NCBI RefSeq assembly: GCF_004944975.1
Contig: NZ_SPQG01000006.1
Coordinates: 107,684 to 171,683, forward strand
DNA: 64,000 nt
Source of the DNA: Halorhabdus amylolytica
GTDB lineage: Archaea; Halobacteriota; Halobacteria; Halobacteriales; Haloarculaceae
Reading direction: 5' to 3'
Shown here: positions 52,225-61,634 of the stretch, piece by piece
Numbering within the stretch: the stretch's first letter is position 1
Layout of the letters: the number at the start of each line of letters is the position of its first letter
Position numbers and translations under genes: made by a program
The notes under the pieces: generated by a model
The model's database searches: none
What the model saw: only the letters and a program-made list of their open reading frames with translations
What the model was told of the DNA's origin: nothing

Positions 52225-53100
52225 CGAGTGGGGCGCGGATGTGTTTCGACGGGCGGTGTGAGATTGTCCGCCCCGCGAAGATACCACAGAAAGACCCTAT
52301 GACGAAGAGAAGAGCCGCGTGATGGGGTGGCTTATCGAGGACTTTCTTCGGTTGGGAGAACGACAGCTATACAGTCGTGTACAGCGTGAATGAAATTATT
52401 GGAAATGTATATTTTCAGAGTTATATAGAGTAACAATCACTTTAGATGCTGATTCAGGTTCCGTGGTCTTCAACCTGAAATAGAAGCCTGTTTGTTTCAC
52501 CACCTTTGAGATATGGGCGCCACCGACGAGAACTACGCCAGTCTCGACGGCCTCAGAAAATAATGTATTCTGATAGGTCAGCCGCGAGATCTCCAACTGT
52601 GAACGTCGTGTTTATAGCAAAGTATCTGGATGAAAATCACGGTTACTGCGGCAATTATCGACGAACACAGCAAAATATGCGGTAATCAGTTTTGAACTAC
52701 CACAGTATACAGCCTGTGATAATCGTTGATACAACGTACTGTTCTGTTGAACCTATTTGACTCGGTGCTTTCCCACTGCCTGGCTGTAGAGTAGTCTTTT
52801 GGTCCCAATCGTGCGGGGCCTTACGCAAGTCTTGACGCCTAAATACTCAATATACAATACTATATTGGAATATTATAATTCGGCCAGACGTAAACGAATA
52901 TTGAGTTCGTTCGCCGGCATGATGTCAATTCCCACTCCATGATCTAACTCGATCTAGTCGCTGTTATTTTTGACGTAGGTGATTATGGCAGTGTTCAGAT
53001 CAGTTGATCCTCTCAAGGGACGCTTTGCTCTCGTCCCCACTGTGCCTCTTTCAGCGTCTCGAAAAAAGTTTGAGAACAAATGGGTACTTGTTCTAAACAA
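52225..53100. other. Gene-poor AT-rich region
   Basis: Base composition falls sharply compared with the flanks, and stop codons are frequent in all frames. A 66-codon minus frame at 52396-52596 (EISRLTYQNTLFSEAVETG) and a 63-codon plus frame at 52979-53170 have no recognisable similarity. The region probably consists of decayed mobile or accessory sequence. Confidence 0.45.
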
Positions 53101-53114
53101 AAAATTGATAATTT

Positions 53115-53450
53115 ATCCATTATTATTTTCACGCCGTACATATCTGAAACCGATGCTATGTCGCTGGTAGATGGCTTCCTGAAATGCTGCGTCGTCGATG
53201 AAAACCACTGCGTCGTCGACGTCCGCAGAACAGAACGACCGTTCCGATAGCTAGCCGAGATCTCTGTTCTTCCGAGTGGCGTGATTCTCGTGGAACTCGT
53301 CGAAAACCCGTCAACAGGGGCGTTTGTTCGCTTCAGTTCGACTGACAGGGGTAAATCGTACGAGTCAGCCTCGATCCTGGCTACAGCAAGTCATCCTCGT
53401 TGTCGAGTTGGATCGCGGTTACGTCGACTCGAACGCCATCTGGAAATTGT
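53115..53450 (-). pseudogene. Degenerate IS6-family transposase fragment
   Basis: Reading leftwards in mixed frames gives VRVDVTAIQLDNEDDLL, then ARIEADSYDLPLSVELKRTNA, DEFHENH, and DVDDAVVFIDDAAFQEA followed by HSIGFRYVRREN. These line up in order with the catalytic core of haloarchaeal IS6-type transposases (VDET-IQ-N-E; AxVDxxTNxxLHxxL; ELxEKH; DAxFxxDGAxxLQ; HGLxFRxE). Several stops and frameshifts interrupt it, and the first catalytic region and C-terminus are missing. It is a relic. Confidence 0.55.
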
Positions 53451-53790
53451 TTGATTTGAGGCGGTCGATCGGCCTTGTGGCTCCAGCTGTGAACGATTGC
53501 GTGACCACATTGTATATCGGAATTATCAAAATACTAAACATCATTTAAAAGATAGAAGATTCGAGATCGAACTGAGTATTGAGCTTCCACACCGGTCGCA
53601 GTCGCTTCCCGTCGGATAACCTGTTGACAGCAAGATGGTGGTTAGTTGCAATTCCAGCAGGTAACAAACGTACCTATGTTATTCCTTGGGTAGATTGCTC
53701 GGCTCGATTGCGTCCCGGTCCCGGGCAATCGATACGGATAAGCGTCCATGTAATCTCGGTGGGAAACGAATTGAAACATCGAGAGCGACG
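53451..53790. other. AT-rich intergenic region of 340 bp
   Basis: No supported gene. The short open frames have no recognisable similarity. The stretch lies downstream of the IclR regulator gene (read leftwards) and next to the IS6 relic. Confidence 0.4.
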
Positions 53791-54564
53791 TCAGTAGTAT
53801 TCGTACTTGAGTGCGATGATGTTTGACGTCTCTCTGAGGGCTTCAACGAGTTCGTTTTCGATACGATCGACTGTCACCCGGTGTTTCGGACCTACTGTCG
53901 AGATTGCTGCGTTTTCCCCCTTGATGTCCAGTGGGACAGCGACCGATCGAATCCCCTCGATGTGTTCCTCGTCTTCGATCGAGTATCCCTGTTCCCGAAT
54001 GCGCTCGATCTCGGTCACTAGCCCATCGCGATCAGTGATCGTCTGCGCAGTCGCTTCTGGGAGTCCAAACGTTTCGATCGCTTCATCGATCTCCTCGTTC
54101 GACAGTTGCGAAAGGAGTGCCTTCCCTAGTGCTGTCCAGTGCATTCGATTGATCTGACCGACCGGTGCATTGTCCGAAAGTCCCTCGATGGGCTCTGTCC
54201 GATAGAGTAAGACACGCTGATAGCACTCTTCGAAACCGATGGTAGCGACTTCACTTACTTGGTTTGATAGTTTATCCACCTGGGCGCGTGCAACGTGATA
54301 GAGATCAATCTGCTTTCGAATCTTGCCCCCATGCTCCAGGAATCGGAGACTCAATCGATACGAACAATCCGCATCTTTCACCGTGTATCCCAGTTTCTCA
54401 AGCGTTTGTAGATGGATATCCACGGTACTCTTTGGCAGGTTAACGGCCCTGGCTATCTCGGAAACGCCCGCTGTATGCAGTTCATCCAGTGCCTGGATAA
54501 TTCTGAACGATTTTTCGACGGCTTCGATATATTCTCCAGATAGTTCCTTTCGACTGTTGTTCAT
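53791..54564 (-). CDS. IclR-family transcriptional regulator
   Basis: A 257-residue regulator. The N-terminal winged helix-turn-helix (EKSFRIIQALDELHTAGVSEIARAVNLPKSTVDIHLQTLEKLGY in two pieces) is typical of IclR proteins, followed by the effector domain with LSNQVSEVATIGFEE, GQINRMHWTALGKALLS and the late EGIRSVAVPLDIKG. In haloarchaea members of this family control sugar and sugar-acid catabolic genes (XacR-type). It is divergent from the enolase-superfamily dehydratase and GntP genes, which it probably controls. Confidence 0.9.
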   Translation of the reverse strand: MNNSRKELSGEYIEAVEKSFRIIQALDELHTAGVSEIARAVNLPKSTVDIHLQTLEKLGYTVKDADCSYRLSLRFLEHGGKIRKQIDLYHVARAQVDKLSNQVSEVATIGFEECYQRVLLYRTEPIEGLSDNAPVGQINRMHWTALGKALLSQLSNEEIDEAIETFGLPEATAQTITDRDGLVTEIERIREQGYSIEDEEHIEGIRSVAVPLDIKGENAAISTVGPKHRVTVDRIENELVEALRETSNIIALKYEYY

Positions 54565-55477
54565 AATCTAGGGTGAGATGGTGCTATTACAAACACTCTT
54601 CGGAAGCTCCTCGATTGTTCGTACTGATGGTTTCGCTACGTAGAAATGGGGGGATAGGGGCGTTCCTGTCGGTAAACGGCATAGTTCAGCAGTTCAGGTG
54701 GCGGCAGAGAATTACACCTGTACAACCTGATTGGATAGAAGAACGTGTATTGTGGAACCCTGTCCCGGCAATGGCGTGCTGAAGAGACAGATCCCCAATG
54801 GCTACACGATCCTGGGTCACTCTGTCACGGACTTCGAGAGGCCATCTCACATGCAAATGGGTAGTATTCTCGGCATTGCCCGATGTCAAATTTGCTGATG
54901 CCGAGTACTGAAGCGCTTGGTCGCGACTCGACCAGGATTCAAAGCGTCTCACTCGGACGTGAGTAGCAGCTTGGGTCTGGTCAACACCCGTCCAGCAGAG
55001 TTGAACGGCTTACACATGCGGGTGTCTCAGTATCGTGTATCCCATCAGGTAACCGTATAGTTGGTATGATTGTATTGTCTGTCTCGTAGGGACCAGTCAG
55101 ATCGAATCGGTCAGCATTAATCGAACGATTTCTCGGAGATACCTGTTCAGTCGAGTTGGACGATTGAGTATTTACACTGATCTGGTCCGATCTGCAGAGA
55201 TCCGGGCCTCAAAACTGTCGACGCAGTTGGTACCGATGGTACATTCGTTGATACCTTTCTGTGTGCTGGCTCACAGATGGACCACCAAGATTACATTGAA
55301 TAGGGGGGCTGTAACTGTGGCGCTGAAGCTGATAATCACGGGAGGTATGGCGCTTGTTCTACCATTCATGCCCAATCAGGTGCTCGCTGCTGACAGTAGA
55401 CAGATCTGTCGACAAGACAGATGTATTATTGGGGAATACGACAAATTATAATAGGTGGGGGAAACGAATGTGTTGAT
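54565..55477. other. Intergenic region of about 0.9 kb, moderate GC
   Basis: No supported gene. Short frames on both strands (for example an 88-codon minus frame at 54686-54952 and a 95-codon plus frame at 55164-55451) lack a family match and the usual acidic composition. The end next to the dehydratase holds the palindrome at 55399-55410. Confidence 0.4.
55399..55410. promoter_or_regulatory. Candidate IclR operator before the dehydratase gene
   Basis: GACAGATCTGTC is a perfect 12-bp palindrome, flanked by two further GACAG half-sites (TGACAG at about 55391 and AGACAG at about 55415). It is 68-79 bases before the chosen GTG start and lies in the only regulatory-looking stretch between the IclR gene and its likely target. 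Confidence 0.35.
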
Positions 55478-56716
55478 GTGCCGATCGACTATTCGCAACT
55501 ACACGACCCGAACGCAGAGTACACGATGCGGAACCTCTCGTCAGCGACGATGGGCGTCACGCGTGATCGTGGCGCCGACCGTGACGTTGAAATTACGGAC
55601 GTCCAGACGACCATGGTTGACGGAAACTATCCGTGGACGCTGGTCCGGGTCTACACCGATGCCGGAATCGTTGGGACTGGTGAGGCCTACTGGGGTGCTG
55701 GTGTGCCCGAGCTCATCGAGCGAATGAAGCCGTTCGTCATTGGCGAGAATCCACTCGACATCGATCGACTGTACGAACATCTCGTCCAGAAGATGTCGGG
55801 TGAAGGTTCGATCGAAGGAGTGACCGTCACCGCTATCGCTGGTATCGAAGTAGCCCTGCACGATTTGGCTGGAAAGATCCTAGAAGTTCCCGCTTACCAA
55901 CTTCTCGGCGGAAAATATCGGGACGACGTCCGGGTGTACTGTGATCTCCACACTGAAAACGAGGCCGATCCCGAGGCCTGTGCCGACGAAGCAGAGCGCG
56001 TCGTCGAAGAACTGGGCTATGACGCCATCAAATTCGACCTGGACGTACCCAGCGGCCACGAGAAAGACCGGGCCAATCGCCATCTCCGGCCGGGCGAAAT
56101 CCGCCACAAGGCTGAGATCGTCGAACAGACGACAGAGCGTGTCAAAGACCGTGCGGACGTCGCGTTCGACTGTCACTGGACGTACACCGGAGACAGCGCC
56201 AAGCGCTTGGCCGAAGCCATCGAAGAGTACGACGTCTGGTGGCTAGAAGACCCAGTTCCGCCGGAAAATCACGATGTCCAGCGAGAGGTCACGCGAACCA
56301 CGACAACCCCGATCACTGCCGGAGAGAACGTCTATCGGAAGCACGGTATGCGGACCCTCATCGACGAACAGGCGGTCGATATTGTTGCCCCCGATCTACC
56401 GAAGGTCGGAGGAATGCGAGAAACACGGAAAATAGCAGATCTCGCTGATCTGTACTACATTCCGGTCGCAATGCACAACGTGTCCTCGCCTGTGGGCACG
56501 ATGGCCTCGGCGCAAGTTGGCGCCGCAATCCCGAACATGTTGGCTGTCGAGTATCACTCCTACGAACTTCCGTGGTGGAACGATCTGATCGAGGAGCCGC
56601 TCATCGAAAACGGTTCGATCACGATACCAGAGCAGCCGGGACTCGGGATCACACTGGATCTTGATGCTGTCGCAGAACACATGGTTGAGGGCGAGACGGT
56701 GTTCGATCCGGCGTAA
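55478..56716 (+). CDS. Enolase-superfamily sugar-acid dehydratase (mandelate racemase/MLE group)
   Basis: A 412-residue enzyme of the MR/MLE group. The N-terminal capping domain begins VEITDVQTTMVDGNYPWTLVRVYTD, and barrel metal ligands are in VAFDCHWTY, WWLEDPVPPEN and ITAGENVYRK, with catalytic-type His in AMHNVSSPVG. The protein is close in layout to archaeal gluconate/galactonate/xylonate dehydratases. The GTG at 55478 (VPIDYSQLHDPNAEYTMRN) is chosen by similarity; ATG at 55526 is possible. With an IclR regulator upstream and GntP permease downstream, it probably dehydrates an imported aldonate for an Entner-Doudoroff-like route. Confidence 0.82.
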   Translation: MPIDYSQLHDPNAEYTMRNLSSATMGVTRDRGADRDVEITDVQTTMVDGNYPWTLVRVYTDAGIVGTGEAYWGAGVPELIERMKPFVIGENPLDIDRLYEHLVQKMSGEGSIEGVTVTAIAGIEVALHDLAGKILEVPAYQLLGGKYRDDVRVYCDLHTENEADPEACADEAERVVEELGYDAIKFDLDVPSGHEKDRANRHLRPGEIRHKAEIVEQTTERVKDRADVAFDCHWTYTGDSAKRLAEAIEEYDVWWLEDPVPPENHDVQREVTRTTTTPITAGENVYRKHGMRTLIDEQAVDIVAPDLPKVGGMRETRKIADLADLYYIPVAMHNVSSPVGTMASAQVGAAIPNMLAVEYHSYELPWWNDLIEEPLIENGSITIPEQPGLGITLDLDAVAEHMVEGETVFDPA

Positions 56717-56959
56717 TCCGGATAGAGCCGGCGAATCTTCGATGCGACTCGTTCGACGGACTTTGATCCATCACCTTACTACTATCCTTTGGCTACGGCT
56801 CTGGTACTAATCCTGCCCACGCGTCTGTTTCTCTGAAATGCTGAACTCGCATTGGTCTCCTGTCACGACCGGTCACTCACGCTCAATCACGAGGAAGGGT
56901 CCATCTTTTCTGACAAACACGCTCTCTCTAGGTTGATCCAATCGAGGAACTCATGGTTC

Positions 56960-56985
56960 GAAAAACAACACAAACTTTAATAGTC
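56960..56985 (+). promoter_or_regulatory. TATA-like element of the gntP gene
   Basis: ACAAACTTTAATAGTC lies roughly 25-40 bases before the preferred ATG at 57008. It would give a very short or leaderless transcript. It suggests that the permease also has its own promoter in addition to any readthrough from the dehydratase gene. Confidence 0.4.
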
Positions 56986-57007
56986 TACTACAGGCAGATT
57001 GTTGCGT

Positions 57008-58420
57008 ATGGTCTTCATACCATTACAAGCAGTACAGTTTACGCATAGTCCATTAGTCACATTCATAATCGGGTTGCTTGCAGTGGTCGCGCTGTTAGTC
57101 TGGTTGGACCTCCCCCCGTTCATCGGTCTGATCATATCAGCATTCCTGGTCGGCGTCGTCAATTCGATTTTCGTTGTCGATTTCAGTTCTGCTGACGCGG
57201 CTGGACAGGTTGCAACGGCGTTCGGGAACGGCATGGCGGGTATCGGCATCCCCATTTTGATGGCAGCAGTTATCGGGAAGGGGATGCTCGAAAGCGGTGC
57301 AGCCCAACGAATCGTCCGGGGATTCCAGAATGTCCTCGGTGAGAACAACTCCGACATTGCACTTCTGGGGAGTAGTTCGTTGCTTGCGGTCCCCGTGTTC
57401 TTCGATAGCGTCTTCTATCTGATGGCACCGCTCGCACGTTCAATGCGCGCACGGCTTGGCCGGGATTACACGTTGTTTATCGTCGTCGTCGGGACTGGGG
57501 CCGCAGCAGCACACGTGTTCGTTCCGCCGACGCCCGGGCCGCTTGCAGTCGCAGACCAGATCGGTAGTAATCTCGGCATGACGATCCTGATCGGGATAAT
57601 TACTGCCATTCCGGCCGCAGGATTCACCGGATTGGTTTACGGCCGATGGATCAACAAGCGCCTCGACATTCCGCTGCGGGATACGATGGCGACATCGACC
57701 GAAGAACTACAGGAAGTCGCGAACCGACCGACGAGCGAGCTGCCGGGTGTCCTCGAGTCGATGGCCCCGATTCTTTTGGCTGTTGTGCTCATTGCAGCTT
57801 CGACTGCGGTGAACGCGTTTCAGGAGACCATTCCTGCGTTAGGGAGTCTGCAACCGTATACAAATTTCATCGGTGACAAAAACGTCGCACTGACGATCGC
57901 TGCCCTCGCAGCGGCGTACACCTTCTATCGGTTCGACGATATGGATCGTGGCGAATGGAGCGAAGAACTCACCGAGGCACTGAAAAGCGGTGGGAATATC
58001 GCCGCGATCACTGCGGCTGGTGGGTCCTTCGGTGCGCTACTGGCGGCATCAGGGATCGGCAACTACCTCGCCGATGCACTCCAGGAAGTCGGTATCGGAC
58101 TGATTATCACCGCCTGGTTGATTGCTGCTATCGTCCGGATTGCCCAGGGTTCGGCAACGGCTGCCATGTTGACTGCTGCTGGGATCATGGCCCCGCTCGT
58201 GGGGCAACTCACGGTGCATCCTGCCTACCTGGTAATGGCTATTGGTGCCGGCGGGAACATCTGCTCGTGGTTCAACGATTCCGGGTTCTGGCTCGTCAGC
58301 GAGATCGGTGGGCTCACGAAAGCGGAGACGCTAAAGACGTGGACGGTATTGACGACGCTCATCTCCGTGACAGGGCTCATAACTGTCCTCATCGTCTCGA
58401 CAGTATTCCCGTTGGCATGA
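57008..58420 (+). CDS. GntP-family sugar-acid permease
   Basis: A 470-residue membrane protein of the GntP (gluconate:H+ symporter) family with about 12-14 hydrophobic segments. VFFDSVFYLMAPLARSMRARLG and AHVFVPPTPGPLAVAD in the first half, and RIAQGSATAAMLTAAGIMAP with NICSWFNDSGFWLVSE near the end, are family signatures. The ATG at 57008 is preferred over a TTG three codons upstream. It imports gluconate or a related aldonate, matching the dehydratase 290 bp upstream. Confidence 0.9.
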   Translation: MVFIPLQAVQFTHSPLVTFIIGLLAVVALLVWLDLPPFIGLIISAFLVGVVNSIFVVDFSSADAAGQVATAFGNGMAGIGIPILMAAVIGKGMLESGAAQRIVRGFQNVLGENNSDIALLGSSSLLAVPVFFDSVFYLMAPLARSMRARLGRDYTLFIVVVGTGAAAAHVFVPPTPGPLAVADQIGSNLGMTILIGIITAIPAAGFTGLVYGRWINKRLDIPLRDTMATSTEELQEVANRPTSELPGVLESMAPILLAVVLIAASTAVNAFQETIPALGSLQPYTNFIGDKNVALTIAALAAAYTFYRFDDMDRGEWSEELTEALKSGGNIAAITAAGGSFGALLAASGIGNYLADALQEVGIGLIITAWLIAAIVRIAQGSATAAMLTAAGIMAPLVGQLTVHPAYLVMAIGAGGNICSWFNDSGFWLVSEIGGLTKAETLKTWTVLTTLISVTGLITVLIVSTVFPLA

Positions 58421-59450
58421 CCGTAGTGACAACTACCACACAGACATAGCGAACTCCGAATCGTGGGTCTTCTGTCCGATGTGTCGAGTAGACATCGGAC
58501 TGCATCTTACAACACGTCTCTTCTCTCTGAGTGGACTGAAACGAAAGTTTCAGCCTGTGATTGGTGGCCTCGAAGTCACGCCGACCGACCCGTCCTCGTC
58601 TCTGAGTGAGTTACCACCACCCACAACTGCTGTTTCTTCATCGAAGAACGCTTCGAGCTTGATTGGGGTCCTGTTTAGCGTGGCGAACTCTAGCAAGTTT
58701 TGAAGCTGAGAGGTCAGTTTCGGATAATTGTAGTTCGACGTGCCTGGAATAGTTTGTAAATATATGGTTTCGATAATATACCAAATTATATATGTTTTCG
58801 AGGTCGTTGTGATTTCCGTGGTGTTCGACCGGAAATCGGGGCCCGTTCGTCGCGGGGAACTTCGGGACGTTGAACACGATCACCGAGATCCACGGCCGTT
58901 CGACGTCCGCGGAAATAGCTGGCATCCGATGATTGGAAAATAGTCCGCTACCTTACGAAATTCGTGTTATACCTGCTATTTCTGGAATAACTACACAAAA
59001 ATTTTTATTACACGTTGATGTAGGTGAATATATTGCCATTCCGTTAGGTGCGACGCGCACGTCGATGTTACTGATAGTTGGTATGAATGGCTGTCTCGTC
59101 GGACACGATCTGATCCGGTGTTTTCCTGCTACCCGACTTGTGGATCGACAATTTACATTTCTATCGTGACCGACTTTTTTCGAACACTCGCCACACATAT
59201 CATGTATAGATATTATATTTTTATATGGTATTAATCTTGGATACGATCGGAACTCGCTTTCTGTCCGCATGGTATCCGCTCGCACCTTTTGGAAATCGAA
59301 CACGGTCATGTGGCTCTGGAGCGGATCATGTCCGACATCGATTTCACAAAACCACTCCGTATCGCATTCACACTTCCCTAATCGACTACCGTCGATGGGT
59401 CCCGATGGATAGCCATTCGACCGCTTCGACCACTCCACCGGTGGTGATCC
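58421..59450. other. AT-rich intergenic region of about 1 kb with a coding-like relic
   Basis: Mostly AT-rich without a recognised gene. Reading leftwards from about 58800 to 58562 one frame stays open and coding-like (NYPKLTSQLQNLLEFATLN, then KLEAFFDEETAVVGGGNSL, ending SRPPITG-stop), while the sequence before it (PWISVIVFNVPKFPATNGP) is in another frame. This could be a frameshifted gene end of unknown family. Confidence 0.35.
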
Positions 59451-61379
59451 TCACGTTGCTGCCAGGATCACGGCGTCTTCGACGTGGACGCCGCCCTCGG
59501 CGGCCACGTTCTCGTCACTGAGTGTGTCGACCGCTTCGACCGTTTCGCCAGGGAGCCCGACCTCTTTTGCTCCCCGATCGAAGTTCAAGACGACAACGTA
59601 GCGTTCGTCGTCGTTATCCCGGGCGTATGCCACGACCTGCTCGGAGTCGGTCTCGACGTCGACGGGTTCGAAGTCGGCTTCGTAGCCGAGTGCGTCGATC
59701 CTCTCACGTGTTGCGCTGAGTCGCTGATAGAACTCGAGTAAGTCCTCGTCGGTATGGCCCCAATGGGTCTCCCCGCGACGCTGTCGTTCGCCGATCTCCT
59801 GACCGGCGTAGATCATCGGTATGCCGGGTAGCGTGAACGTCGCCGTCGCGGCCGCTCTGACGGCGTGAGTGCCGACCTCCGAGACGTAGCGTTCCTCGTC
59901 GTGGTTCTCGATGTACGTCAGGAAGCCGGCGTGATCCGGGAAGCCGATCCGGTGGCGACTCTCCAGAGAGCCATAGAGCTGTTCGGCCGGTTGATCGCCG
60001 TGGCCGATCTGCAGTAGATCGAAGTACAGTCCCGCGTCGAAGTGGACGTCGAAACAGAGGTTGTGGAAGTCAGCGACGTAGGGGATCGTCTCGTCCATCA
60101 GCAGGAAGTCGGGATCGATCTCTTTGACCGTCTCGCGGATCTCCTGCCAGAAGGGTTTGGGCACAGCCCAGGCCATGTCACATCGGAACCCGTCGACAAC
60201 CCTGACCCACTTCTCGATCGCGTCAAGCAGGTGACGCCGCACTTCGAGGTTCTCGTAGTCGAAGTTCGCGATCAGTTCCCAGTCGAAGTACGTTTCAGGT
60301 TCGCGGGCGGCCCGGTCCTGCCAGTCGTACCATTCGAGGTACTGCTCGTCGCCGGCCAGCGCGCGCTGATAGAACTCGTGATCGCGCGCCGAATGGTTGA
60401 GGACGAGGTCGAAAAGCACGCGCATGTCCCGTTCGTGGGCTTCCTCGACGAACTCTCGGAAGGCCTCCTCACCGCCGAGGTCGTCGGCGATCGAGAAGAA
60501 GTCCGTGATGTTGTAGCCGTGATCGTTGCCGTCGTGCTGGAGCACGGGCGTGAACCACAGCGTGTCGACGCCGAGACTCTCGATGTAATCGAGCTTTTCG
60601 GCGATCGCTTCGAAAATCGACTGGCCGGGGTCGGGGTCGACGTACCCCCGGACGTAGATCTCGTAGAGCGTCATCCCCTTGCTCCAGGCCGGCGGTTCGT
60701 TGAGTCGTTCGACCGTGCCGTCGCCGTGGACCCTGATCGTATCGGGAACGCTGTACTGCTCATCGACGGCGATCGCGTGGATGCGCACGCCGTCCTCGAT
60801 CGCGTCGAGAGGTGCCCGGAGCGTCTTGCCCGTCACGGCGTAGTTCGCGAGTTCGTCGCGGTCGTCGACGTAGAACTCGACATCGAGGTCCGCCTCCTCG
60901 GCGTCGAGGGATGGATCAGTCCGTGAGTGGGCCCGGAGGACGACCTCCTCGTCGACCCGTTCCCCGGTGAGCGTGAGTCGCGGTCGCGCCTCGCCGGGTT
61001 CCGGGCGGCCGCGACCGGAGCCGACGCCGGAACCGGACCGGCCGCTGTACCCGCTCAGCCCCGATTGACCGCTGATCCCGCTCGCGCCACTGGATCCGCT
61101 CGTGGCGGGCTGGGCCGTCTCGTCGTCAATCGCCAGTGCAGCGGGGAACACCCGGAGTGTTAGTTCGTGTCGCCCGTCCGGTGCGTCGAGCGTGACGGTG
61201 TAGACGCCGGGCACGTCAGGAACGAACGATTCGACCGGGTCGTCACCGAGCACGGCGTGACTTTCGTCGGGTGCATCTTCGATCTGCCAGGTGTAGCTGC
61301 CCGACGGATCGGGGTCCCGCGGGGCGAGTTCGGTCGATTCCCCCACGGCCAGGAATCGGGGTGGTCCGGGATGGTGCAT
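59451..61379 (-). CDS. GH13 glycoside hydrolase, cyclomaltodextrinase-like
   Basis: A 642-residue cytoplasmic-type GH13 enzyme without a signal peptide. An N-terminal Ig-like domain (about 1-90) is followed by a Ser/Gly linker (about 93-122) and a second beta domain, then the barrel from about residue 230. Catalytic residues are Asp401 (GFRCDMAW), Glu430 (LLMDETIP) and Asp494 (YIENHDEERY). It probably hydrolyses maltodextrins or cyclodextrins. It is divergent from a second GH13 gene whose first domain is similar (HHPGPPRFL against YHPGPPRFL), so the two derive from one ancestor. Confidence 0.88.
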   Translation of the reverse strand: MHHPGPPRFLAVGESTELAPRDPDPSGSYTWQIEDAPDESHAVLGDDPVESFVPDVPGVYTVTLDAPDGRHELTLRVFPAALAIDDETAQPATSGSSGASGISGQSGLSGYSGRSGSGVGSGRGRPEPGEARPRLTLTGERVDEEVVLRAHSRTDPSLDAEEADLDVEFYVDDRDELANYAVTGKTLRAPLDAIEDGVRIHAIAVDEQYSVPDTIRVHGDGTVERLNEPPAWSKGMTLYEIYVRGYVDPDPGQSIFEAIAEKLDYIESLGVDTLWFTPVLQHDGNDHGYNITDFFSIADDLGGEEAFREFVEEAHERDMRVLFDLVLNHSARDHEFYQRALAGDEQYLEWYDWQDRAAREPETYFDWELIANFDYENLEVRRHLLDAIEKWVRVVDGFRCDMAWAVPKPFWQEIRETVKEIDPDFLLMDETIPYVADFHNLCFDVHFDAGLYFDLLQIGHGDQPAEQLYGSLESRHRIGFPDHAGFLTYIENHDEERYVSEVGTHAVRAAATATFTLPGIPMIYAGQEIGERQRRGETHWGHTDEDLLEFYQRLSATRERIDALGYEADFEPVDVETDSEQVVAYARDNDDERYVVVLNFDRGAKEVGLPGETVEAVDTLSDENVAAEGGVHVEDAVILAAT

Positions 61380-61634
61380 GTCTATCGTCTATTCGTTCGG
61401 TACGGGTGTTAAAACTGGCTTCCGTTCCGTCGTGAACAGCGCGGGAGCGAAGCTTCCTCAAACACAGAGCGGGACGTTCCCTCAAGCAGCCGGCCATCGC
61501 TCGCTGTCAGAAATCACTACGCCACTGGAATCATCGAGACGTCAGTCACGACGGCGACCATAGGTAAAAGTTAACACCGTTCCAGCCACTCGAACTAATT
61601 ATCGACATCTGTTGTCGTCTATTTGGTGAGTGAT
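61380..61634. promoter_or_regulatory. Divergent promoter region of the two GH13 genes
   Basis: The 255 bp between the two starts is the only place for both promoters. AT-rich stretches lie at about 61405-61415 and 61560-61620 (ATAGGTAAAAGTTAAC). No palindrome was recognised. Confidence 0.35.

Noticed and set aside
55164..55451. 95-codon plus-strand frame with a hydrophobic segment before the dehydratase gene
   Set aside because: Composition and lack of similarity suggest chance; it covers the likely promoter and operator of the dehydratase gene.
58953..59438. 161-codon minus-strand frame in the AT-rich region
   Set aside because: It is Cys/Arg/Lys-rich rather than acidic, has no recognised motif and lies in low-GC sequence where chance frames are common.
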